A stretch of 64,000 bases of DNA, taken from positions 1 through 64,000 of the forward strand of contig CAYSNW010000006.1 of the NCBI GenBank assembly GCA_964432415.1. The letters run 5' to 3'. The position numbers were made by a program, and so were the translations under genes. The DNA is from JAFECT01 sp964432415. GTDB lineage: Bacteria > Pseudomonadota > Alphaproteobacteria > Caulobacterales > Caulobacteraceae. The notes under the pieces were generated by a model that saw only the letters and a list, made by a program, of their open reading frames with translations, searched no databases and had not been told where the DNA came from. Positions 1 to 7,890 of the stretch are shown piece by piece (position 1 is the first letter of the stretch; the number at the start of each line of letters is the position of its first letter).

Positions 1-1
1 C

Positions 2-583
2 GCCTTCGCCCTGGCCTGCGCCGGCCATTTCGTCGAGGCGGAGCGCGAGGGGCGCCGGGCGGTGGAGCTGGAGCCCGTGTCCCTGGCGGCGCGCGCGGCG
101 CTGCTACAGATCCTGCTGGTGGGGCGCCGCTACCGTCCCGCCGCGGCCGCCGCGCGTGAGGCCATCGCCCTGGCGCCGGCCTCCAGCGAGGCCTGGTACG
201 CTTTGGGCTGGGCCCGGGTGTTCCTGGGCGAGGAGGCCGACGGGGTCGAGGCGCTGCTGACCGGGCTGAAATTCTGGGGCCTGGATCCGGCAAGCCTGGA
301 CGCGCTGCAGGCGGCCTACGACCGCGACGGGTTCGCCGCGCTTTGTGCGAAAGGCGCGGACCTGTTCGAGGGCCAGCGCCTGATGTTCACGCCCCGGCCC
401 ACGGACGTGGCGATCCTGCGCGCGGCGGCGGGCCAGGCGGACCAGGCGTTCGCGGCGCTGGAGACGGCGGCGGCGCGCGGGGATCCGTACCTGCTGATGC
501 TGCCGTGGATGCCGTACCTGGACGGGTTGCGGGGGGATCCGCGGTTCGCGCGGCTGCTCGAGCGGGTGCGGGCGGTGAGGTGA
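2..583 (+). CDS. TPR-repeat protein, C-terminal part (5' end outside window)
   Basis: The frame is open from base 2 with no start needed, so the gene begins upstream of the window. The visible 190 or so residues are Ala/Leu-rich helical pairs of TPR type (a repeat around EAWYALGWARVFLGEEADGV). The end, with a PWMPYLDGLRGDPRFARLLERV pattern, resembles the C-terminus of winged-helix/TPR or adenylate-cyclase/TPR regulators, where a 'DPRF..LL' motif closes the last repeat. Which N-terminal domain it carries cannot be seen. A GANTC-bearing palindromic repeat begins 18 bases after the stop. Confidence 0.7.
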   Translation, partial: AFALACAGHFVEAEREGRRAVELEPVSLAARAALLQILLVGRRYRPAAAAAREAIALAPASSEAWYALGWARVFLGEEADGVEALLTGLKFWGLDPASLDALQAAYDRDGFAALCAKGADLFEGQRLMFTPRPTDVAILRAAAGQADQAFAALETAAARGDPYLLMLPWMPYLDGLRGDPRFARLLERVRAVR

Positions 584-600
584 GGGGGGCGGCTTTGCGG

Positions 601-733
601 AAGATTCGCTGTTGGGTCTTCGGGTCTACGGCGCTTCGCGCCTTCGCTCCGAGGATGACGTAACTATTTAATTTTATTCGTCATCCTCGGGGCTTCGCGC
701 AGCGAAGAACCCGAGGACCCAACAGCGAATCTT
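601..733. repeat. GANTC-capped palindromic repeat, copy 1
   Basis: Near-perfect inverted repeat: the first 17 bases (AAGATTCGCTGTTGGGT, 601-617) are the exact reverse complement of 717-733. Inside each arm is a second hairpin-forming block (CCTCGG/CCGAGG next to GATGACG), and the centre (661-678) is A+T-rich. GATTC and GAATC (GANTC, the CcrM target in Caulobacter relatives) sit near both outer ends. Related copies lie at 23067, 39639 and 41491-41658. It fills the gap between the TPR gene and the CPBP protease gene. Confidence 0.85.
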
Positions 734-853
734 GCTGGAAGCCGGGCGCCCATGCCTTTCCCCCCAAGGAATTCCCAAGCTTTCCGCCAGCCTTCCCGAA
801 ACACTTGCGCCGGCCTCTCCGCCACCCTTCGCGCATCAACACGGGAGGTTCGC

Positions 854-1726
854 ATGCGTGGGTTCATCAAGGGGGTTTTCGCTCCGGTCGCGGCGCTGGC
901 CGCGTCGTTCGCCATCACGGCCATAGGACAAGGAGTCTGGGGCGCGCTGGCCCTGGTCAATCTGAAGACCGATCCGGCCACGCCCTGGGCGGCGGGGGTG
1001 ATGGCGGTGGTGCTGGCGGCGCTGCTGGCCTGGCTGGGGGGATGGGGCTGGCCGAGGCGAAACAGCGAGGCCCGGCGCGCGCTGCTGCGCTGGAACCCCA
1101 TGCCGGCGGGGGTCTTCTTCTGGGCGGTGTTCACCGGCCTGCTGTCGCTGGTGGCGCTGGGCGGGGTGTGGATCGCGACCTCGGACCTGATCGTCATTCC
1201 GGCGGGGGTGCAGCCGGACATGCACGGCATCCCGCCCACCACCGTCATCGCCTTCCTGGTCATGGGCAGTCTGGCCGCGCCGCTGAGCGAGGAGGCGGCG
1301 TTCCGCGGCTACGCCCAGGGCCTGCTGCAGCGGGCGTGGGGCTGGGCGCCGGCGGCGGTGGTGGGCTCGTCGCTGATGTTCGCCGCCGCGCATTTCCTGC
1401 AGGGGATCGATCCGGCCAAGCTGGGTCTGTATTTCCTGGCGGGGCTGATCTTCGGCAGCATCGCGCAGCTGACCAACTCGCTCTACGCGGCCATGGTGGT
1501 GCATTCGGCGGCCGATGTGATGGGTTTCACCCTGCTGTGGCCCCATGACGCAGCGCCCCATGAGATGGTCAGCCAGGGCGGCTATGATCCGCTGTTCCTG
1601 CCGGCGGTGATCGCGGTGGTGGTGTTCCTCCCCCTGGCCCTGCTGGCCTTCGCAAAGCTGGCGGCCATGACGCGGGGGTTGCGCCGGCCGACCGAGACGC
1701 CGCTTGGGGTTGCGGCCTACGCGTAA
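854..1726 (+). CDS. CPBP-family intramembrane metalloprotease
   Basis: A 290-residue membrane protein with an N-terminal hydrophobic segment and several later ones. It has the CPBP (Abi/CAAX protease) motifs: EEAAFRGYAQG (Glu-Glu-x3-Arg) at about residues 145-155, a following FAAAHFLQG histidine block, and a third N...VVHSAAD block near 215-225. Members are intramembrane Glu/His metal-dependent peptidases, some acting on prenylated peptides or in bacteriocin immunity; the substrate here is unknown. ATG 854 was chosen because GGGAGG lies just upstream (841-847) and the membrane segment starts right after; the frame is open further upstream but codes a Pro/Arg-rich non-protein-like stretch. A second CPBP gene is at 42907. 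Confidence 0.85.
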   Translation: MRGFIKGVFAPVAALAASFAITAIGQGVWGALALVNLKTDPATPWAAGVMAVVLAALLAWLGGWGWPRRNSEARRALLRWNPMPAGVFFWAVFTGLLSLVALGGVWIATSDLIVIPAGVQPDMHGIPPTTVIAFLVMGSLAAPLSEEAAFRGYAQGLLQRAWGWAPAAVVGSSLMFAAAHFLQGIDPAKLGLYFLAGLIFGSIAQLTNSLYAAMVVHSAADVMGFTLLWPHDAAPHEMVSQGGYDPLFLPAVIAVVVFLPLALLAFAKLAAMTRGLRRPTETPLGVAAYA

Positions 1727-1864
1727 ACACCGCGCCCCTCGCACGAACGCCCGCCCGCCCCATGGCCGGCGGGCGTTCGCCGTTGGCCCGCAAGGCGCGG
1801 ACAACAAACCGGAACATCCCCGGAACACCAGCTTTACGGTTAACAAAACCCTCGCAAAAGGCCC

Positions 1865-1895
1865 GACTCAGCCTAGTTCGGTAACAGTCCCTTAA
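1865..1895 (+). promoter_or_regulatory. Putative CcrM site and CtrA box upstream of ftsZ
   Basis: GACTC (GANTC methylation target) at 1865-1869 and GTAA-N7-TTAA at 1881-1895, seven of eight bases matching the CtrA consensus TTAA-N7-TTAA with exact spacing. Both lie about 100 bases before the ftsZ start. In Caulobacter crescentus ftsZ is repressed by CtrA and activated through CcrM-methylated GANTC sites, so the arrangement is plausible; binding is inferred. Confidence 0.5.
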
Positions 1896-1985
1896 GGATG
1901 GTGGTTTCCCATTAACCGTGTCCCAAAGGGCCCGGTGCGTCGCGCGTGCCGGCACTCCCCAGGGTTGGGTCTTAGAGGTCGGTCA

Positions 1986-3722
1986 ATGGCAATTTCTCTG
2001 TCCGCGCCACGCGCCACGGAACTGAAGCCCCGCATCGTCGTGTTCGGTGTCGGCGGCGCAGGCGGCAACGCCGTCAACAACATGATCGACGCCGGACTGG
2101 AAGGCGTCGAGTTCGTGGTCGCCAATACGGACGCCCAGCAGCTCCACTTCTCCAAGACCGACCGCAAGGTCCAGCTTGGCGTCACGATCACGCAGGGCCT
2201 CGGCGCCGGCGCCCACCCGGAAGTCGGGATGAGCGCCGCCCAGGAGAGCGAGAGCGAGATCGCCGAGCACCTGGAAGGCGCCCACATGGTGTTCATCACC
2301 GCGGGCATGGGCGGCGGCACCGGCACCGGCGCTGCCCCCGTCATCGCCAAGTGCGCGCGTGAGCGCGGCATCCTGACGGTCGGCGTGGTGACCAAGCCCT
2401 TCACCTTCGAGGGCCGCCACCGCATGCGCCTGGCCGACGCCGGCATCCAGGAGCTGCAGCGCTACGTCGACACCCTGATCGTCATTCCCAACCAGAACCT
2501 GTTCCGCGTCGCCAATGAGCGGACCACCTTCGCCGAAGCCTTCGGCATGGCCGACCAGGTGCTGCATTCGGGCGTGCGCTCCATCACCGACCTGATGGTG
2601 CTGCCGGGCCTGATCAACCTGGACTTCGCCGATGTGCGCACCGTGATGAGCGAGATGGGCAAGGCGATGATGGGCACCGGCGAGGGCGCCGGAGAGGACC
2701 GCGCCCTGCACGCGGCCCAGAACGCCATCCAGAACCCGCTGCTGGACGAGACCTCGCTGAAGGGCGCCAAGGCGGTGCTGGTCAATGTGACCGGCGGCCT
2801 GGACATGACCCTGCTGGAAGTCGACGAGGCGGCCAACGCCATCTCGGCCGAGGTCGACCCGGAAGCCAACATCATCTTCGGCGCGGCCTTCGACCCGTCG
2901 CTGGACGGCAAGATCCGCGTGTCGGTGGTCGCCACCGGCATGGACAGCGCCGCCATGCAGAAGATCGAGCCCAAGCCGGTCTATCAGTCGACCCGCGCGG
3001 TGGCGTCCCAGCCCTCGCCGCTCGCCACCACCACCATCCGCCAGCCCGAGCCGGTCAAGGCCCCGGAGCCCGTGGCCGCGCGTGAGCCGGAGCCGGTGCG
3101 CTTCTCGGCCCCCGCCGAGGACATCCTGGAGCCGGCCACGACCCAGGCCAGCGGCAAGCCCCTGCCCACCGGCCTGGTGCGCGCCAAGCTTCCGGACCCC
3201 CTGCCGGCCGACCGCGAGCGCACGCCCGACACGGTGCGCAGCTACGACCCGGAAAAGAACACCCTGGCGGGGGGGCGCAAGGTCGACATCCGCGAGCCCC
3301 GCGTCGAGGACAACGGTCCGGTGACCCGCATCGTCGACCCCCTGGTCGAGGAGCACGAGGACGAGATCCAGCAGCCCGACCTCTATGCCGACACCACGCC
3401 CGCCCCGGTTTCGGTGACGCGGCGCGAGCCGGTCAGCGCCCCGGCCCTGCCGTCCCAGCCCCTCTCGCGTTACGGCCAGCCCCCCCAGCCCGAGCCGCGC
3501 CGCGTGCAGGACGTGCCGGCCGCCTATGCCGAGGAGCGCAAGCCCGGCATGTGGAAGTCGCTGTTCGGCGGCCGCCCCCGCTATGACCAGCAGGCGCCCG
3601 CGCCGCGGCCCCAGCAGCAGCTGAAGCCGACCCAGCAGGCCGAACCCACCACCGACGCCGAGCCGATCGAGAACCACGACGACCTGGAGATCCCGAGCTT
3701 CCTGCGGAGGCTGGCGAACTAG
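1986..3722 (+). CDS. ftsZ: Cell division protein FtsZ
   Basis: Tubulin-like GTPase that polymerises into the Z-ring. The 578-residue product shows the N-terminal FGVGGAGGNAVNNMI nucleotide motif, the tubulin signature GGGTGTGAAP near residues 108-117, the T7-loop region (NLDFADVRTVM), and the conserved C-terminal peptide EIPSFLRRLAN that binds membrane anchors. Between about residues 325 and 560 lies a long Pro/Glu/Arg-rich linker, making it longer than C. crescentus FtsZ (508 aa). ATG 1986 gives MAISLSAPRATELKPRIVVF, matching the Caulobacter start; an upstream GTG in frame would add an unlikely Arg-rich leader. It stands alone: the upstream neighbour is a CPBP protease rather than ftsA, and a strong terminator follows. 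Confidence 0.98.
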   Translation: MAISLSAPRATELKPRIVVFGVGGAGGNAVNNMIDAGLEGVEFVVANTDAQQLHFSKTDRKVQLGVTITQGLGAGAHPEVGMSAAQESESEIAEHLEGAHMVFITAGMGGGTGTGAAPVIAKCARERGILTVGVVTKPFTFEGRHRMRLADAGIQELQRYVDTLIVIPNQNLFRVANERTTFAEAFGMADQVLHSGVRSITDLMVLPGLINLDFADVRTVMSEMGKAMMGTGEGAGEDRALHAAQNAIQNPLLDETSLKGAKAVLVNVTGGLDMTLLEVDEAANAISAEVDPEANIIFGAAFDPSLDGKIRVSVVATGMDSAAMQKIEPKPVYQSTRAVASQPSPLATTTIRQPEPVKAPEPVAAREPEPVRFSAPAEDILEPATTQASGKPLPTGLVRAKLPDPLPADRERTPDTVRSYDPEKNTLAGGRKVDIREPRVEDNGPVTRIVDPLVEEHEDEIQQPDLYADTTPAPVSVTRREPVSAPALPSQPLSRYGQPPQPEPRRVQDVPAAYAEERKPGMWKSLFGGRPRYDQQAPAPRPQQQLKPTQQAEPTTDAEPIENHDDLEIPSFLRRLAN

Positions 3723-3752
3723 GGGACGGCGTTACGGTTGAAGAGTTGAGAG

Positions 3753-3779
3753 CCCCCGGTCGAAGGACCGGGGGTTTTT
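3753..3779 (+). terminator. Rho-independent terminator after ftsZ
   Basis: Perfect 9-bp stem CCCCCGGTC / GACCGGGGG with a GAAG tetraloop followed by TTTTT, 30 bases after the ftsZ stop. This is the best intrinsic terminator in the window. Confidence 0.93.
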
Positions 3780-3826
3780 CGTTGGAGGCGATTGCGCATA
3801 CGCACATCAAGGCCGATATTCTTCTC

Positions 3827-4078
3827 ATGAGTTCCGATGATAAACGGGCGATCCGGTCCGAGCCGAAGGCCCTCAAGGCCGGGACGCGGCCCAAGTCGGT
3901 GACCGCGAAATTCCTGTTCACCGCCGACGGCCTGAAGACCCGGGTGCTGGCGGTCGACGCCAACAGTCCGTCGTTCGGCGCGGACTTCCTCTATGTCTTC
4001 ACCCAGAATGTCCGCCGCGCCCGCAAGGAGAACAAGCTGCGGCTGGGTTCGACCGACGGCGTGAACAAGGGTGGTTGA
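3827..4078 (+). CDS. Small protein paired with zeta-like kinase (possible antitoxin)
   Basis: An 83-residue basic soluble protein with the core VTAKFLFTADGLKTRVLAVDA. I do not recognise a named family. Its stop overlaps the GTG start of the following zeta-toxin-like kinase by 8 bases (4071-4078), so the two are translationally coupled. The small-gene-then-kinase order is that of a toxin-antitoxin operon, which suggests an antitoxin or regulator; this is inferred from context. ATG 3827 was chosen because the frame upstream runs through the ftsZ terminator. Confidence 0.65.
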   Translation: MSSDDKRAIRSEPKALKAGTRPKSVTAKFLFTADGLKTRVLAVDANSPSFGADFLYVFTQNVRRARKENKLRLGSTDGVNKGG

Positions 4079-4742
4079 GCCGCCCTGGCTATGGATCATC
4101 GCCGGGCCCAACGGGTCGGGAAAATCGAGCGCCTATAGCAAGGCCACCGTCGACGCTCCACTGGGGTCGATCTGGATCATCAATCCGGACGAGCTGTCTA
4201 AACGCATCCTCGAACAGGAAGGTCTGGGGCTGGACCCCGCCAATCTGGAGGCGGTCAAGCGCATCGAAACCTGGCTGTACGCCTCCGTCGAGGCTCTGCA
4301 GACCGTGGGCGTCGAAACGGTGCTGTCCAGCCCCAAGTACCGGCGTCTCGTTGAGACCGCCAAGGCGAAGGGTTTTCGGGTCCGGTTGATATATGTGGTG
4401 CTGGACAAGGCTGAACGGAACATCGAGCGGGTGCGCATCCGTGTCGCCAAGGGCGGCCACGCTGTCGCCGAGGACAAGATTCGTGACCGCCGCCGCCGCT
4501 CGCTGGAACAGCTGACCTGGTTCTTCGAACACGTCGACGAGGCGGCGATCTACGACAACTCGGGCGCCGAGCCGGTCATGCTGGTCTCCAAGACCGAAGA
4601 GGCGGTGGGGGTTTATGGCCCCCTGTTCGAGGAGCTGGTCGCGGCGCTGGAGCCTGTGGTTCCGGGATTGCGGGCGATGACGGCGCCGAAGGCGAGGCGA
4701 CGACGCCGGCGTCGGCGGCGGCACAAGCCGACCGTGGCGTAG
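4071..4742 (+). CDS. Zeta-toxin-like P-loop kinase
   Basis: A 223-residue protein starting with WLWIIAGPNGSGKSS, a Walker A motif in the position typical of zeta toxin/PezT-type kinases, followed by IINPDELSKRI, where zeta proteins have their NxDxx substrate-side motif. Zeta toxins phosphorylate UDP-N-acetylglucosamine and block peptidoglycan synthesis; many chromosomal homologues have unknown substrates. The C-terminus is unusual: nine consecutive arginines (codons AGG to CGG, about 4696-4722) before HKPTVA, likely binding nucleic acid or acidic surfaces. The GTG start overlaps the preceding small gene. The neighbouring ftsZ is separated by a strong terminator. Confidence 0.8.
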   Translation: MVEPPWLWIIAGPNGSGKSSAYSKATVDAPLGSIWIINPDELSKRILEQEGLGLDPANLEAVKRIETWLYASVEALQTVGVETVLSSPKYRRLVETAKAKGFRVRLIYVVLDKAERNIERVRIRVAKGGHAVAEDKIRDRRRRSLEQLTWFFEHVDEAAIYDNSGAEPVMLVSKTEEAVGVYGPLFEELVAALEPVVPGLRAMTAPKARRRRRRRRRHKPTVA

Positions 4743-4748
4743 TCAGGC

Positions 4749-4805
4749 CCCACGCGTGGGTCCTGCAGCGACGGGGTGTTCAGAAAAGGACTCTGACCCC
4801 TTTTT
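4749..4805. repeat. Short palindrome and REP-like half element
   Basis: CCCACGCGTGGG (4749-4760) is a perfect 12-bp palindrome just after the zeta-like gene. AAAAGGACTCTGACCCCTTTT (4784-4804) resembles one arm of the GGGGTCAGAGTCC-type elements that in many bacteria accompany REP-associated transposases; no partner arm or transposase is seen here. It separates two convergent genes. Confidence 0.4.
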
Positions 4806-4857
4806 CGCTTTTTTTGCTGGACCTGATGAGGATCGCCTCAGCCAGTGCGAGCGGGCC

Positions 4858-5214
4858 CTATTCGATCACCGTGAACGTCGCGGTGTCGCCTGCATTGGCG
4901 ATGAGCGGATGGTGGTCAGGATCGTTCGTGAACATCCGCTGCTGATCGACACGCCGACCGCCGCGGAAGACCAGCGCCTGGATCATCACACCGCAATGGT
5001 TGACCCACCTTTGCCCTGACGAGCCGTCCCGGGCGACGAAGGTCGTATGCACCATGCAGGCGCTCAGATCGGGCGCGGGTTTCGCGTTGGGAGCGCCGGG
5101 ACCTGTCTGCGAGGGCCCGGCATTGGGGCCAGCCGCCGGCTGGCCGAAAGCGGGGGCGCTGACGCACATCGCCAGCGCGATAAGGGCCGTAACCGTCGCC
5201 GCACGACACCGCAT
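4858..5214 (-). CDS. Small secreted protein, unknown function
   Basis: 118 residues with a clear signal peptide (MRCRAATVTALIALAMCVSA, cleavage after AFG), a Pro/Gly/Ala-rich stretch (25-45), then a compact domain with two cysteines (SACMVHT and NHCGVMI) that could form a disulfide. GAGGAGAG lies just before the ATG. No family recognised. It converges with the zeta-like gene and diverges from the S41 protease gene. Confidence 0.7.
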   Translation of the reverse strand: MRCRAATVTALIALAMCVSAPAFGQPAAGPNAGPSQTGPGAPNAKPAPDLSACMVHTTFVARDGSSGQRWVNHCGVMIQALVFRGGRRVDQQRMFTNDPDHHPLIANAGDTATFTVIE

Positions 5215-5557
5215 CAGCTTCTCTCCTCAAGTTGGATTGGCCGTGGCCTCGGACCCAAGAGCCCACACCAACCCGATTGGCAGCAATCTCGTCGCGCCGC
5301 CCGACCCCTTCCTGACGAAATTCCGACTTCTGCCTGACTTCAGCACCTGGTTTGCGCCGCCAGGCCACTCGCTCGGCAAGGCCATTGCCGCTCGGCTTAG
5401 ATTGGGTCGGCAGCGGACATTCACGGCGCGGGCGAGCATCGTGACGAAGGGCCAGAACCTGACTATCCCTGCGCAGGGGTCCCGGCGGGGCCTTCGCCGG
5501 AGGCGCCGGCGCCGTCAACGTCAGGGAAGGCGCCGCACCGGCGCCGGGGAGCTGTCG
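5215..5557. other. Divergent intergenic region, no gene seen
   Basis: 343 bases between the secreted-protein gene (minus) and the S41 protease gene (plus). Frames are open because of high G+C, but the translations are Arg/Pro-rich and unlike proteins. The 3' third (5480-5545) is rich in GGCGCC palindromes. Promoters for both genes must lie here; no convincing -35/-10 pair stands out. Confidence 0.5.
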
Positions 5558-7261
5558 ATGTTCAGATCCGAATTTTCGCCCGCCGTCCTGGCCTTTCTGG
5601 CAGTCCTGCTCGGTTCAGGGCCGGCGGTCTGCGACGCGCCCGCGCCCGCGGCCTATCTCGCGAGCCTGGACCAGGCCGAGCGAGCCTATGACGCCCAGGC
5701 TTGGGGCGAGGCCGCCGAGCGGTTCGCCGCCCTGGTCAAGGCCAACCCCGACAACGGCGCGCTGTGGCTGCGCCTGGCGCGGGCGCAAACGCGCCTGGGC
5801 CGGCACCTGGAGGCCGCTCCCAACTACGAGATGGCGATGCGGCTGGGGGCGCTGGATGCGCCGCGGGGACACTACGCCCTCGCCCAGACCTATGCGCGAG
5901 CCGGGAAGACGGAGCAGGCCCTCGCCGCCCTGCGCGCCGCGCTCGACGCGGGCTACCGCTATCGCCCCGACGTGGCGGGGGACGAGGCCTTCGCGGGGTT
6001 GAGGAAGGATCCGCGTTTTCTGGCGCTGGCGCAGCCGGGCTGCCCGCGCACGAACCGTCAGGCCGGTTTCAGCTGCGATCTCGACCTGCTGCTCGGCGAG
6101 ATCGGACGCGTCCACAACCGCTACCGCCAGCAGGTCTCGCCGCGGGACCTGGCCGCGGAGGCGCGCGCCTTTCGAAAGGCCCTGCCGCACAGGAGCGACG
6201 CGGAGGCGATCCTGGGCCTGCAGGCGATTGCCGCCCGGCTCGGCGACGGTCATTCCCTGGTCTATCCGGCCGGCATGGAGCGCGGCGTGCTGCATCTGCT
6301 GCCGCTCAGGCTCTACTGGTTCAGTGACGGGCTGTTCGTGATCCCCGGCGGCGCCGACCCGGCCATCGTCGGGGCTCGCGTTTCCGCCATCGGAGGCGTC
6401 GCGCCCGAGGTGTTGTTCGAGCGCATCCGGCCCTACGCGAGCCACGACAACGACTCGGAGCTGAAGTGGGTCTCGCCGGGCTATCTGCGGATCGCGGAAC
6501 TGCTGACACTCGTGGGCGTCCCGATGCGCGACGGCGGCTTCGAGGTGACGCTCGAGACCCGCGACGGCGCGCGCCGGACGCTCCTCGTACGACCCGCAGC
6601 CACAGCGCCGGGCGAAGCCGACTTCGATATCAGCCTGCCGCCCCCGCCGGCGACGGCGGCGCCCCTGGCCTTCAGCCGGACCGAAAGCTCGTACTGGTTC
6701 CAGCGCCTCCCCAACGGGATCGTCTATGTTCAGTTCAACCACGTCCGAGACGATCCCGCCGAGAGTCTGGCCGCCTTCGCCCGGCGCCTGCGCGAAGAGA
6801 TCAAGGCCGCGCCGGTTCGCGGCCTGATCCTGGATCTCCGACGCAACAACGGCGGGGAGGGCACGCTGACCCCGGACCTGCTGCGCACCCTGGTGTGGTT
6901 CGAGATCGACCACGGGCCGCGATCGCTGGTCGCCCTGATCGGGCGCAACACCTTTTCGGCGGCGCAGAACTTCACGAGCTACCTGAACACCATGACCGGC
7001 GCCGTCTTCGTCGGCGAGCCGACCGGGTCGCGTCCGATCCACGTCGGGGACGAGGCGACCTTCCGCCTGCCCTACAGCGGCGCCATCGGCCAGCTGGCGC
7101 CGGGGCTGCACGCTGACGCCCTGTTCCAGGACGAGCGGATCTGGATCGCTCCGGACATTCCCGCGCCGCTGTCGTCCCAGGACTATTTCACCGGCCGCGA
7201 TCCCGGGATCGCGGCTGCTCTCGCGGTCTTCGCCGCGAAGGATCAGGCGGGACGACCCTAG
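5558..7261 (+). CDS. Secreted TPR/S41-family peptidase
   Basis: 567 residues: signal peptide (about 1-28, ending GPAVCDAPA), TPR repeats (about 30-150, e.g. WLRLARAQTRLGRHLEAAPNYE), then a C-terminal-processing-peptidase-like (S41) fold. Visible S41 features are RLGDGHSLVYP around residue 230, DLRRNNGGEG around 425, and GRNTFSAAQNF around 465, where the serine in TFSAAQ is the expected nucleophile. S41 proteases cut C-termini of periplasmic proteins. ATG 5558 was chosen because GGGGAG precedes it and a signal peptide follows at once; the frame is open about 550 bases upstream without protein-like sequence. It is followed 67 bases later by another secreted-protein gene. Confidence 0.85.
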   Translation: MFRSEFSPAVLAFLAVLLGSGPAVCDAPAPAAYLASLDQAERAYDAQAWGEAAERFAALVKANPDNGALWLRLARAQTRLGRHLEAAPNYEMAMRLGALDAPRGHYALAQTYARAGKTEQALAALRAALDAGYRYRPDVAGDEAFAGLRKDPRFLALAQPGCPRTNRQAGFSCDLDLLLGEIGRVHNRYRQQVSPRDLAAEARAFRKALPHRSDAEAILGLQAIAARLGDGHSLVYPAGMERGVLHLLPLRLYWFSDGLFVIPGGADPAIVGARVSAIGGVAPEVLFERIRPYASHDNDSELKWVSPGYLRIAELLTLVGVPMRDGGFEVTLETRDGARRTLLVRPAATAPGEADFDISLPPPPATAAPLAFSRTESSYWFQRLPNGIVYVQFNHVRDDPAESLAAFARRLREEIKAAPVRGLILDLRRNNGGEGTLTPDLLRTLVWFEIDHGPRSLVALIGRNTFSAAQNFTSYLNTMTGAVFVGEPTGSRPIHVGDEATFRLPYSGAIGQLAPGLHADALFQDERIWIAPDIPAPLSSQDYFTGRDPGIAAALAVFAAKDQAGRP

Positions 7262-7328
7262 GGGCTTCGCGGACCCGGGCCCCCGCCGCGATCATTGCCT
7301 TGCGCCGCCCCTCCGCTAACCTGCCGCC

Positions 7329-7853
7329 ATGAACAGACGTCGCCTCCTGACCACCGCCGCGGCCCTGGTCCTGTGCGCCACCGGCGCCCGGGCCGAGGGC
7401 TTCGACTTCAGCCGGTTCAAGCCAACCACCCTGGTCCGGGCCCGTTCGGAGTTTCTGGCCACGGCGCGCCGGCCCATGCCGGGCATCCCCGAGGAGAAGC
7501 GCGACCGCTACATGGACCTGGGCGGGGCGCGCTGGCGGGTCGGGGCGACCTATACGGGGCGCTCGCGGCCCCTGGCGGCGGACGAGCTGGACTTTATCCG
7601 CGGCTGGCTGAAGACCATGCAGATCGGCGGGATGGAGGACCTGTTCACGACCAGCTATCTGTTCAGCGCCGACGGCCAGGAGTTCTGGCTGCCGGTCGAG
7701 ACCCAGGTCGCGGGGTTCTTCACCACCGACCTCAAGCCCGGCGACGCCGTCACCCTCTACCTGGCCGAGATCGGCGGCCCCCGGCGCAAGGACGGCTGGG
7801 TGTGGCTGCCGCTGGTGGAGGAATTCACCCAGCCGGGCAGCGGCGCCGGGTGA
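7329..7853 (+). CDS. Secreted protein of unknown function
   Basis: 174 residues. The N-terminus MNRRRLLTTAAALVLCATG is a signal peptide (cleavage near ARA-EG) with a twin-arginine-like NRRRLL. The mature part is a compact alpha/beta domain with the phrase GDAVTLYLAEIGG near the C-terminus. I recognise no family. It lies between the S41 peptidase and the racemase-like gene, all on the plus strand with short gaps, so co-transcription is possible. Confidence 0.7.
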   Translation: MNRRRLLTTAAALVLCATGARAEGFDFSRFKPTTLVRARSEFLATARRPMPGIPEEKRDRYMDLGGARWRVGATYTGRSRPLAADELDFIRGWLKTMQIGGMEDLFTTSYLFSADGQEFWLPVETQVAGFFTTDLKPGDAVTLYLAEIGGPRRKDGWVWLPLVEEFTQPGSGAG

Positions 7854-7890
7854 TAAGGCTGGGTTTCGAATTCCACCGGAGGAAAGCGCC

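Noticed and set aside
1983..3677. A 564-codon frame antisense to ftsZ
   Set aside because: It mirrors ftsZ exactly, with low-complexity His/Gly/Leu-rich translation. FtsZ is certain, so this is a shadow.
5000..5557. Upstream extension of the S41 peptidase frame
   Set aside because: It is open but codes an Arg/Gly-rich, non-protein-like leader ahead of a clear signal peptide and ribosome site at 5558.
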